From Oryzias latipes (lineage: Eukaryota > Chordata > Actinopteri > Beloniformes > Adrianichthyidae), in the NCBI RefSeq assembly GCF_002234675.1, contig NC_019869.2, positions 9,449,015 through 9,513,014 on the forward strand: a stretch of 64,000 bases of DNA, in the 5' to 3' direction. Below, piece after piece: positions 49,901 to 58,590 of the stretch. The position numbers were made by a program, and so were the translations under genes. The notes below the pieces were generated by a model. The model was not told the origin of the DNA and made no database searches. It saw nothing but the letters and a program-made list of their open reading frames with translations. How positions within the stretch are numbered: the stretch's first letter is position 1; every line of letters begins with the position of its first letter.

Positions 49901-52808
49901 AATAGTTTTTTTTTATCTTTTTAACGTGTTTTGTAGCATTTTACTGATAATGGATGACATATGTAAAGAACATTGAGCTTTGAATAGAAATTCTGAGTAT
50001 TTCTTTATTCAGATCATTATGAATCAGGAGCAGACAAAAAAATACCCACAACTTAGAGGTGAATTTCTAATGAATTACTGCCACGCTGCAGATACTATGT
50101 CCTGGAAAACGACAGTTTTTAGATTTTATCTAAAACGGCATAACCATAATAAAAAGACCACTGGGAACACTTTTAAAATAGATCAAATGATGATCAGAGT
50201 GGACGTTTAAATTGCTGTCTTAAAATAAAAATCCAGCTGATTCGTTGTTTTCGTCTCTAAAACTGTCCGTCGTGCAGCTTTTGGGAGTTTCTCTGCTTTT
50301 ATCTTTCTGTCTTGACTCTTTGGTTTTGTCATTCCTGTGTTTCTTCACCGCTGTTCTTCGTTTTGCTTGTACTTGAGATTTTAGAGATGTCTGATGAGAA
50401 CCACCAAACATTCTGTGTTAAATCATCTCCTCCCAGAGGTTTTTGAATCCTTTCCAGTGTTTATCAGAGGGATCTCTGCATTTCCTGTTGTTCTGCCAGG
50501 TGTCCCGGCTTGTTTCAAGTCCACAAGGACTCTTCTTTTGTTTTTAGGCCGCTGTGTTTATAGCCTTTCGTATTTAAAGATGGCTTTTATTTGCAGGTTT
50601 CAAGCGGGGAGCAGATCCAGGGATGCCTGAGCCTACTGTCCTGAGGTAAAGACTCGGTGGTGTGAAGTTACTGCCAACACCTCTGAACCCCAAACACAGC
50701 CCAAATCGAAGGGCTTGAGGAGGAAAGTCTGGAGAAAACAGGAACTGTTGATGATTCAGGAATGTGCTTCTGTCAAGCATTGTGGTGCCTTTGTTGTCCA
50801 TGTAAAACACTGTCCATCACGTTGACATGAAAACAGGCAGAACTTGAAAGATCTATAAAGCTAGGAAAGCAACCAAATTCTTGAGGTTTGGTTGAATGTT
50901 GTTTTATTCTTTTTTGTAGTTGAGTGAATTACTAGTAACAAAAGCAGCAGCCAAATCAAAGCGCTCTCTAAACAGAAATCCTTCTGGGGCATAGTTTGAA
51001 AGTGTTTAAAGTGGTCAGAAAAGGCTTTCTGCTGGGCAAAAAGTACATTTCTGATGAAACGCAAAAGAGCACTGTGTGGAATTCAGGCATTTTGTTTTGA
51101 AGGGCCTGTATCATGCTTTTCTTAAGCCTTTCAGAGTAAACTATATCCATAAATATGATCATATATTACCTTTGGCACACTAAAGAACCTTTTTTATATT
51201 AAATAGGGGTCATTTTATTTGTTAATTTTCCAACCCAGAAGTAAGACGACTCGATCTCTGAGGCTCCTCCTTTCTCTCTGCGTGGGTGCCGCCCATTTCA
51301 TGATGTCATCCTAGAGACAGCCTCGTGTCTGTGTTTCACGAAAACAAACAACAGCCGAACTTTTGTAAAGATGGATGTTAATACTGTTCATTTAAGCAAA
51401 GCGCTTTTGCAGATCACCGCTAGTTCCACATAGAAAGTGGGCGTGTCTGTGTTAGCCTCGGGGGCGGAGCTTTCAGCACAGACTCTTCCTAGAAGGGGCT
51501 GTTCCTCACTTTGTGATGTCACAATGTGAGGACACGCTCGTTTTATGTAGATTGGGAAGTGTTGGTGCTCAGAGCACAGGTTTTTAGAGGAATACTCTGG
51601 AACGTGTGAATGAAACATTCTTGGTGAGGAATAAACATTATAATACATTTACAAGCTGAAAAAAGTTGATATAGATCTGTTAACAAAAATATACTTACAT
51701 TTAAACGAGGACTTAGTCCTCAGGCTGCCAAGAGGATTTTTCCTTAAAGTAACAGAAAAGATCATATTTGGCTGCAACTGTAAAAACATGAATTTTGTTT
51801 ATTTTTGTCATTAGTTTATGTTGAGAACAAAACATTAATGAAGAGCTCTGCAATATTCAGACAAAATCTCCCCCCCCTTTTTTTTTTTTTACAATAATTG
51901 GTGAAATCAATTACTTCACTGGTATCACTGAGAAATTCTTAGATTTATTCTACATTTATTAACAAGTTCACTCCTCTGTTTCTAACAATTTGACTTAAAA
52001 AATAGTTGTTTTCCATCTAAATGTCTTTTGTTACAGTAGCTAGTTTTTTTTTTACTCGAAAAAGTGGATCTTTAATTTTTGCATGAAGAATCTTAAATAA
52101 GAAAAGCTTTTCCTGAGAAAAAATACTTTAAATGTTTTAAAATGAAAACATGTAATAAAGACCCTCTCTGATGAAAGTGGTGTTTTTGGGGTCTTAAACA
52201 TATTTTTGTGTCATTATTGTTCAGATTAATAAGGATAACAAAGAAAATTAATCTTAAAATAGAATTTCTGAGTATTTTTTTATTCAAATAGCAGATGATA
52301 AAATGCTGCTTGGAAGAGATTGTATTTGTGTCGTAGATCCATGAACGTCTTAGTTTTCCTCGTCTGAGTTGGAATCTGGATCTAAACTTTACGGCTGGAT
52401 AGCTCAGATATTGCTCGCCATTGTTGTTGCTCCATTAATGTTAAGTTGGGGGTTGTGAGGGGGTGTAAGCTAGCGGGAGAGAGTGAAAATAAAGAGCTCT
52501 GTCACGGGTGATGGGAAGAGGGTCTGCACCAACAGTCCCAACCACAACTTGGAGGCAAATTTCTAATGAACTCTTGCTGCTCTGCAGAAACTATGTCCTA
52601 GAAAACGACACAGGTTTTTTGGATTTTGGCTAAAAACAGCAGAATCAGGGTTGAAAGACCACTGGGAACTCTTTCCATAGATCAGAAGATGATCAGAGTG
52701 GGACTTTAGAGGAACCAGTATCATAAAAAGGTAACATTAGATTGTAAAGGTTGCAGTGATTTAATCTTTATTTTTCTCCTTTTGTCTTTTAGTTTGCTCT
52801 GGGGCTGA
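46976..52808 (+). CDS. tomm7: Mitochondrial import receptor subunit TOM7
   Basis: Three coding exons, 46976-47078, 50597-50645 and 52793-52808, with GT/AG borders, join in phase to 168 nt, 55 aa, the same length as human. The protein starts MAKLSKEAKQRLQQLF, has one membrane segment in the middle (FVIRWGFIPTVLYLG, residues about 21-35), then FKRGADPGMPEP and ends SLLWG. Tom7 is a tail-anchored small subunit of the TOM complex in the mitochondrial outer membrane, where it tunes complex assembly and affects PINK1 retention. The third exon contributes only 16 coding bases, so the gene cannot be found from ORFs alone. The 3.5-kb first intron holds MITE family A and hAT insertions; the second holds family B copies. 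Position between fam126a and il6 matches human. Confidence 0.97.
47288..48841. repeat. MITE family A, copy 6, with nested hAT element
   Basis: Left end ATTGACTTGTACTTAAGAGC, right end ACTCGGTCCAATTCTCTTAT then ACAGGCAATGG. Internal AAGTATCTGCTGGTTCCAAG matches the family. It is expanded to about 1.5 kb by inserted DNA, including the hAT MITE at 48510-48732. In tomm7 intron 1. Confidence 0.75.
48510..48732. mobile_element. hAT-type MITE with internal 51-bp tandem duplication
   Basis: Termini CAGAGGTGGGCA and TTGCCCACCCCTG are imperfect inverted repeats. Flanks ATGTAGTG (48502-48509 and 48733-48740) are identical, an 8-bp hAT duplication. Inside, a unit with GGCTGGACACACCTGAACC is present twice, 51 bases apart, nearly without change. 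Confidence 0.88.
49882..50210. repeat. MITE family B, copy 5
   Basis: Starts AAAGACCTCCGATGAAAATA and ends GATCAGAGTGGACGTTTAA, with AATCAGGAGCAGAC and ACGCTGCAGATACTATGTCC between. In tomm7 intron 1, just upstream of exon 2. Confidence 0.8.
51098..51640. repeat. MITE with GGGCCTATTTCATGC termini, copy 2 (inverted, right end lost)
   Basis: Begins GGGCCTGTATCATGC and continues with sequence that matches the reverse complement of 676-1170 (ATATATTACCTTTG, AAGGGGCTGTTCCTCACTTT, TGTGATGTCACAA). The far terminus is not recognisable. In tomm7 intron 2. Confidence 0.7.
52156..52710. repeat. MITE family B, copy 6
   Basis: Starts AAAGACCCTCTCTGATGAAA, ends GATGATCAGAGTGGGACTTTA. Contains CTTGCTGCTCTGCAGAAACT and CACTGGGAACTCTTTCCATAG. 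It ends only about 80 bases before tomm7 exon 3. Confidence 0.8.
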
Positions 52809-53326
52809 GCTCCGCCTCCACGCCACCAACCGCTGTGAACGCCAGGAAATGGGCATAATCGCTGTGCACGAAAAAGAAGGTCCTGCTTCACAAACCATGC
52901 ATGAAATGACTGTGGCTCAAAGGCTCAGACCTAACGTCTCTGAACAACAATATTTGTTCTCACTCTGTTTTTGTTAATATGTGACGTTGACTTCATAATG
53001 TCTTGGTTTTCTTAATTTATAAATGAAACATCTGACAGTAAAACCTGTAAAGATTGAAGTTGGACCTTTTGATTTCTCCACTGCAAATGTTTCTCTGAAA
53101 AAATATGTTATGATTTAGTGCTCATTTATAACAAGTTACTGTTATAAAGGAATAAGATCATACAGAGGTTTGTTCTGTAATCTCACATGACTTGGTGCTA
53201 GAGACCTCCCTAAAAGATCCCAAATCCCTATGCTGTTCCCTACAATGGCACTTCAGGGCCACCATACACAGTGTGCAGCTCTGCTTATAAATACAAAAAA
53301 ATAAAAACAGCTTTTGGGGAGTGTTT
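52809..53326 (+). other. tomm7: tomm7 3' UTR and flank
   Basis: No gene seen. Presumed 3' UTR directly after the TGA; no textbook AATAAA is found in the first 450 bases, although AATAAA occurs near 53300. Confidence 0.4.
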
Positions 53327-53836
53327 CCGTATTTTCCGGACTATAAGTCGCACCGGAGTATAAGTCGCATTTTAACTTTCACAACCTTATATGACACAAT
53401 CATAGCAGACTGTTTATCTAATAATTTCACAGTAATTTTTTCTCAAACTTATTTATTTATTCTTTTCATGAAGCATCATTGGCCAACTAATACTCTGTTT
53501 TCATCCTGTATTTGTAGAAACAGTTGTCATTTTTATTGCATTTCTGAATCTAGGAAATCATTGGAAAATAGAATATTGTGTTTTTAGCCTTCAAGATCTT
53601 ACTGTAAAAAAAGTTTGCTGATTCTCTGAGTCACTTAACATACCCTTAACACTTAACATACCTCATACATCAAATTGACCCAGGAACATCATCTCTGTTC
53701 CTCACAAATGAACATAACAGGAGCGTTAACAATGTATTTATTTCAATTTATTTCTAATATAAGTCGCTGCGGAGTATAAGTCGCACCCCTTGCCAAACTA
53801 TGAAAAAAAGGGCGACTTATAGTCCGGAAAATACGG
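53327..53836. mobile_element. MITE with CCGTATTTTCCGGACTATAA termini
   Basis: CCGTATTTTCCGGACTATAA at the left and TTATAGTCCGGAAAATACGG at the right are perfect inverted repeats; GAGTATAAGTCGCA repeats just inside both ends. About 510 bp, non-coding. The duplication is unclear, so no superfamily is given. Confidence 0.85.
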
Positions 53837-54194
53837 TAATTGGTGAAATCTGTACAGTGTTGGTAACAGCCTACAGTAAGCACAAAATAAAATCAACGTT
53901 TCTGTGTCTCAGTGCGGTAAAAAGAGACGGACGCTGCTGTATATTCTTCGTTCTTATTATTACGAGAAAAAGAAATGCATTTTCTCAAAATAACGACATA
54001 GTGGATCTTGTTATCATGAGAAAACGGATTAAAAAAAAGTAGGACCAGCTGCTTTCGGCTTCCGTACAATTACAAGAAGAAAAACTCTTATCTTCAAAAA
54101 GTTGTAATTTTACACGGAAAAAGTCAGTTTTTTTTGTAAAAAAAACAACAACCAACTATTCTGCTCAAGAACCTCAACAAACCTTTAACTTTTT

Positions 54195-54430
54195 GTAAAC
54201 TTCTTCCTCTTTCGGCTTCTCCCATCAGGGGTCGCCACAGCGAACAAGTTGCATGGTAAACTTGGCAATGTTTTACGCCGGATGCCCTTCCTGACGCAAC
54301 CTTCTCAAACCGGGCTTGGAACCGGCACAGAGGTAGAGAAGGGAACAGGGAGCAGCTCTGAGTCGAACCCTGGTTTCATGGACGGAAGGCGCTGCAAACC
54401 AGCACGAGCTAAACCGGCTCCCAACTTTTT
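54195..54430 (-). mobile_element. SINE-like/3'-end element sharing the RTE tail
   Basis: TTTCGGCTTCTCCCATCAGG and GGTCGCCACAGCGAA at 54212-54244 are the inverse complement of the tail of the RTE-like element at 25575-25620. The rest (GCCGGATGCCCTTCCTGACG, GGCTTGGAACCGGCACAGAG) is a dispersed fish repeat, read on the minus strand. It may be a SINE that borrowed the LINE tail or a truncated LINE. Confidence 0.65.
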
Positions 54431-54899
54431 GTAAACAATTAACTTTATTTTTATTATGAAATTACAACTTTATTCTGAAAGAAATCACAACTTTTTTCTT
54501 TTAAAGTTCACTTTTTAAATCAGGACATACATAAATTTGTATAAAATGTTGACTTTATTTTGAATCATTTTTCAGCTTTATTCTCACAACTGTACAACTT
54601 TTCTTTAGTCTAAATATATTTATTTTTTATATTTGTCATAGTTTCTAGATGATCACACATTCCCTAAGATTTCCCATAATGTTGTTTGATAGGATTTAGA
54701 GAATATTCCCTCCTACGAACGAACTAATACTAAATTTAGTAGCTGTATGAATGACTTCAGCTTCTGCAAATGCAGAAATGAATCCTTCAAGAACACATTT
54801 AAGACGGCCGTTCACACAACTGAACAAGCTCCATATGTTCAAATCCAACTGCCATACAACATTTAAAAGTTCCAGCTGAAGTGACCCCACAACTCTGTG

Positions 54900-54955
54900 A
54901 ATTTATCAATAAATAAATCATTGCATTAAGTATAAATAGTATAAATAAAGCACCC
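54900..54955 (-). promoter_or_regulatory. il6: AU-rich elements in the il6 3' UTR
   Basis: On the minus strand four ATTTA pentamers lie within about 40 bases (overlapping pair at 54910-54918, and at 54933-54937 and 54942-54946), 115-155 bases after the stop codon. Such clusters mark cytokine mRNAs for rapid decay by TTP-family proteins and are known in mammalian IL6. Confidence 0.7.
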
Positions 54956-55063
54956 TGGGATGAGGTCATCAGTCCAGACGCTCACAGTGTGACGGTGAAA
55001 CCCTGAGGAGAAAATCTTTCCCGCTTCCCTGAGGTTTGTGAACGGAGTCGGCCCTCTTTCCGC

Positions 55064-56047
55064 TCACGCCGACGGGTTGTCCTTCTGCCTCCTGGGCGTC
55101 TCCCATTTGCGGAATGCTCTTTTGCCGTCGATGAGGAAGAAGCGGAGGTGGCTGAGGATGCTGTGCGCCGTCATCCTCCTCTGGAAAGTGTCGGGGCTGT
55201 CCAGCTGCTTCAGCAGCTGCTCCTCCTGGCTGCTGCTCGGCGCCGGGACCCGCTCGCTCCTTTTCATCTGCGGACCACAAAGTCCACTTGGATGACATCA
55301 TCTTAATCTGACGAAAGTGGGGGTTTGCACCTCTTTGCGCCCACCTTTTCTTTGATCTGTGCGACCAGCAGCGGGATGCCGGGTTTGATCTCACGGAGGA
55401 TGGAGTTGTCCGGGTACTCCTTCTCCACCTGCTTCAGCAGGACGGTGTAGACGAGCAGGCCCTGCGCCAACCTCTGCAGACAGGCCTCCTGCAGGGGGCG
55501 CAACCGCAGGCAGGCGTTAGTCTGGACCTTTTCCGTTTCACAAAACTTTAGGTCTTAGACTGCTTACCTTACTGTAGTTAGACATTGGGCATTTCACTGG
55601 AAACGCTGAGCGTTTGTGGCCTTCCAGAAGAATGTAATCCACATTTCCCTGAAATTCCTGCTCAAACTGAGGGGAAAAAAGTCAAAATCGTTAAGGATTT
55701 TAAATTTGACAAAAGAGTTTCCATATTTTAATAACTTTCACCTCTTTCTGATGCTGTTTGGTTGCCTCAATCAACCTTTCCCAGGTCCTCCAGATATTGG
55801 AAGCGAGGGGAGGGGCTTCCTCCACGCTCCCCTCACCTGAAGTTTCACCTGCCAGAAGGTCCGGAGGTGCATCTGTGAGAGCTGCTGCAGCAGCCGCTGC
55901 AGCGGCGGCGGACGTGCAGAGCAGCAGCAGAGCTGCAATGAGCAGACGTGGGTCTGTGCATGGAGGAAGAACAGAAATGAATGAAGAGAAAAGAGGAAGA
56001 GCGAACGCACCACAGTCCACAAATAACTTACTGCATGTAGAGGGCAT
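55064..56047 (-). CDS. il6: Interleukin-6
   Basis: Five coding exons on the minus strand: 56032-56047, 55742-55953, 55568-55666, 55345-55488 and 55064-55267, all GT/AG; they join to 675 nt, 224 aa. The five-exon plan with a tiny first coding exon is the vertebrate IL6 plan. Residues 1-20 form a signal peptide (RLLIAALLLLCTS) followed by ten alanines. The IL-6 region includes EACLQRLAQGLLVYTVLLKQ (residues from about 110), VEKEYPDNSIL, IPLLVAQIKEK and a last helix HSILSHLRFFLIDGKRAFRKW. PVKCPMSNYSKEAC gives the one visible Cys pair; the second pair of mammalian IL-6 is absent. A secreted four-helix cytokine acting through IL6R/gp130 and STAT3. Next to tomm7 in reverse orientation as in human. 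Sequence divergence is normal for fish il6; identity rests on motifs, exon plan and synteny. Confidence 0.93.
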
Positions 56048-56130
56048 GACTTGCTGCTGGGAAACACGGGGGGGCTGGGTTTGAGCTGATGCTCAGGGCT
56101 GGCTGGGGATGGCGTTCAGACCCGCTCTCA

Positions 56131-56182
56131 TTTTATACCCCCTTCACAATGAAAGGGATTTCCCAATCTTCAAGTGACGTCA
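56131..56182 (-). promoter_or_regulatory. il6: il6 core promoter: TATA, NF-kappaB and CRE
   Basis: Read on the minus strand toward the gene: a CRE octamer TGACGTCA (56175-56182), an NF-kappaB decamer GGGAAATCCC (56155-56164) and a TATA box TATAAAA (56131-56137), the last about 85 bases upstream of the ATG. Mammalian IL6 also depends on a CRE, an NF-kappaB site and TATA in this order. The exact spacing differs. Confidence 0.75.
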
Positions 56183-56269
56183 AGCATCCATCGCAATTTG
56201 AATAATAACTTTTTAAAAGAGAAAAGTGAAATATCAACTTGAGATATTCCTCCTGTTCTTTTTCTTACA

Positions 56270-56325
56270 TCCATATAATACATATATATAGATATATACG
56301 TATAGAGAGATATTCGGCATGTGAG
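56270..56325. repeat. TA-rich microsatellite
   Basis: ATACATATATATAGATATATACGTATAG, an imperfect (TA)n tract upstream of il6. Confidence 0.6.
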
Positions 56326-56550
56326 TTGGGCTACACACAAAGTCATTTCTTTTAAAAGCATAAAAATAACACATTGAAATAACTGAGGCAATCCCTCTGG
56401 TATTATTAACCTAATTATTTAAATGGAAAATTCATTAAAACTCAAAGATTTGCATAGCAGGGAATCCTTTTTGTGCTGGTAATACGTCTAGGGAAATAAA
56501 CGTAGCTGTTTTTAAGATGAAACTTATTTCTTCTTTTCCCTTTTTGCTCT

Positions 56551-56770
56551 AATGACACGTTTAAACACATTCTCTTGTAGCATTTTTCTGATGATGGAAG
56601 ACACACATTAAGAATATTGAGCTCAAAATTGCATTTCTGAGTATTTATTCAAATCCTTGAGAAACAGGAGCAGACGGTAAATTAATGTTTAAAAAAGGTG
56701 GTAAAATCTGCAAGCCATTAGCTTCCTGTTGCGCTTCATTCTGATGCATCCACCAGCAGTCAGATCCATA
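56551..56770. repeat. MITE family B, copy 7 (partial)
   Basis: Contains TTGTAGCATTTTTCTGATGATGG, AATTGCATTTCTGAGTATTT and GAAACAGGAGCAGAC in family order; the right end is not preserved. Confidence 0.65.
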
Positions 56771-56969
56771 AAAATGAGGAAAAAGAAATATGTTTAGATA
56801 AAAACATTAACTGAAAGTCACTTCATGCAAGACTTTAGCATTTAAAGCCCTTTTCTCCTGCCCAGCTAGTGAGCCAGTCAGGACAACACATTAAAATAAT
56901 TGTGCAAATTTGTGGTACAAGCACAAATTTATTTATTTCTTTTTTTCACAAATTTGGCATCGATGTATC

Positions 56970-57650
56970 CATTGACTGTATTTTAAAACTGGACTGAATG
57001 AGTCCTCCTCCTGGCTTTCCGAACAGGAAGTAGCCGCTGGCTTCAAGAAGCCAAAATCAAATCGACATTTATTGAGGAGTAAACAGTCATTGTATTTGTC
57101 AGAATAAACATTCTTCCCCTGATATCTTTTTTCATTTTCTTGATCATCCTAATTTTTTTCAGTACTGCAAGTTATTCAAGGTTTAAATTGACCAATCAGA
57201 TGCCTCGATAAAAATATGTTTGATTTACAGATTCCCCTGAGCCCGCTTTTAACCCTTGTGCTGTCTTAGATGACCCCACCCTTACATTGACATGTTCTCC
57301 CTACCATGACAAAGGTGGGTAAAAGTGGAAAGATTTCATGTAATCCATGGACACCAGTGAAAATCACAAATCATTGAAGAAAAAAGGTTCAGAGCACTGT
57401 CTAGTGGGGTCTAGATGACCCAACTCCCAATGTTAAAGTGCAGGATAGCACAAGGGTTAATAGGTGGTGGTGGGAGTGGTTGCCATAGAAATGTTGACTC
57501 AGACAGATATGGACCAATCACTGGTTAATAATGGTTCCAACATGGCGGTGTCCATATAGCAAAGAAATGGTGACTAAATTGACTTCATTCTGTTGGAGCC
57601 ATAGTAAGCCATTTTCTAAGGATGACGTGACACTCACTCGGTCCAGTTCA
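56970..57650. repeat. MITE family A, copy 7, with nested piggyBac-like MITE
   Basis: Left end CATTGACTGTATTTTAAAAC, right end CACTCGGTCCAGTTC. Internal AGGAAGTAGCCGCTGGCTTC and CCAATCAGATGCCTC match the family. It is split by the piggyBac-like MITE at 57250-57462. Confidence 0.8.
57250..57462. mobile_element. piggyBac-like MITE copy 2
   Basis: TTAACCCTTGTGCTGTCTTA at the left and AGGATAGCACAAGGGTTAA at the right; TTAA is present at both edges. The interior (CATGACAAAGGTGG, AGGTTCAGAGCACTGTCTAG) is almost the same as in the copy at 62719. Nested in MITE family A. Confidence 0.9.
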
Positions 57651-57990
57651 GTTGATGTTCTTTAGGATCCCCTCTTTCACAAAAGGACGTCAGTCACGAG
57701 AAAATGCAAGATTTTAAATGTTCTATAGTTTTCTGTAGGTACCCCTCGAGATAATAGAATGCATTTTGTGCACAAACAGCCCACAGTGTTGAGACTGGGA
57801 GAATGGGAATTCATTGAATTGAAGGCCACCATCTTTAAAACTGTCTGCCACCCCCCTCCCCCCCTCCCGCTTTTCTGCAAGAGGGGATCCTAAGGTACAT
57901 CCATGGTAAATTTGGGGCTTTTACCACAAAATTGCACAATTTGTCTAAATTGTCAACCTAACTGCCCCCACGTACATGAAAGAGGAATCT

Positions 57991-58590
57991 TTAAAGACCC
58001 ACTCCAACGAGAATGGTCCTTTTAGGGGTTTTAACATGTTCTCATAGCATTTTTCTCATGATGCAGGACATAGATAGAAGAATTGAAGATTAAAACTATG
58101 TTTCTGAGTATTTTCTGATTCTGATCATGATAGATCGGGAGCAGATGAAAACTAGTTGTTTGAAAAAGTTCTCAGTTGTAGCAACTGAATTGAGCGAGGC
58201 AAAGTCCCCCTGCTCCGCTCCATTCTGATGCACCCACTTGCAAACAAATAGATAGGCATCAGGCTCAAAACTGTACACCTGGATAGCTCCAGTATTGCTC
58301 GCTGTTTTGTTTGCACCAGTATTGTTAACTTGGGGTTTTGAGGAGCTGTAAGCTGATTGGAGAGAGGGTAGACAAAGAGATGATGGGACATCAGCCGAGG
58401 CTTACTTCTGCGACAACAGTCCTGCCCACAATTCAGAGAAAAATATTTGATGAACTGCTGCTCTGCAGAAACCATGTCTTACAAAACGACACAAGCTTTT
58501 TGATGTTTGCTAAAAACTTCATATTAATAATTAATGGACCACTGGGAACACTTTTGCAATGGATATAATATTATAGTTCTAATCCGACAA
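57991..58590. repeat. MITE family B, copy 8
   Basis: Starts AAAGACCCACTCCAACGAGA, includes TTAACATGTTCTCATAGCAT, GGGAGCAGATGAAA and CTGCTGCTCTGCAGAAACCA, and ends GGGAACACTTTTGCAATGG. This is the longest family B copy. Confidence 0.8.

Noticed and set aside
54350..54380. B-box-like GAGTCGAACCCTGG
   Set aside because: Within the SINE/LINE-tail repeat; no full tRNA fold could be drawn, though a tRNA-like origin of the repeat is possible.
54969..55394. 141-codon minus-strand ORF across il6 exons 4-5
   Set aside because: It is in a different frame from the il6 exons and runs through an intron; the il6 reading explains the region.
55758..56084. Plus-strand ORF with an Ala run opposite il6 exon 2
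   Set aside because: Antisense shadow of the il6 GCN-rich signal peptide region.
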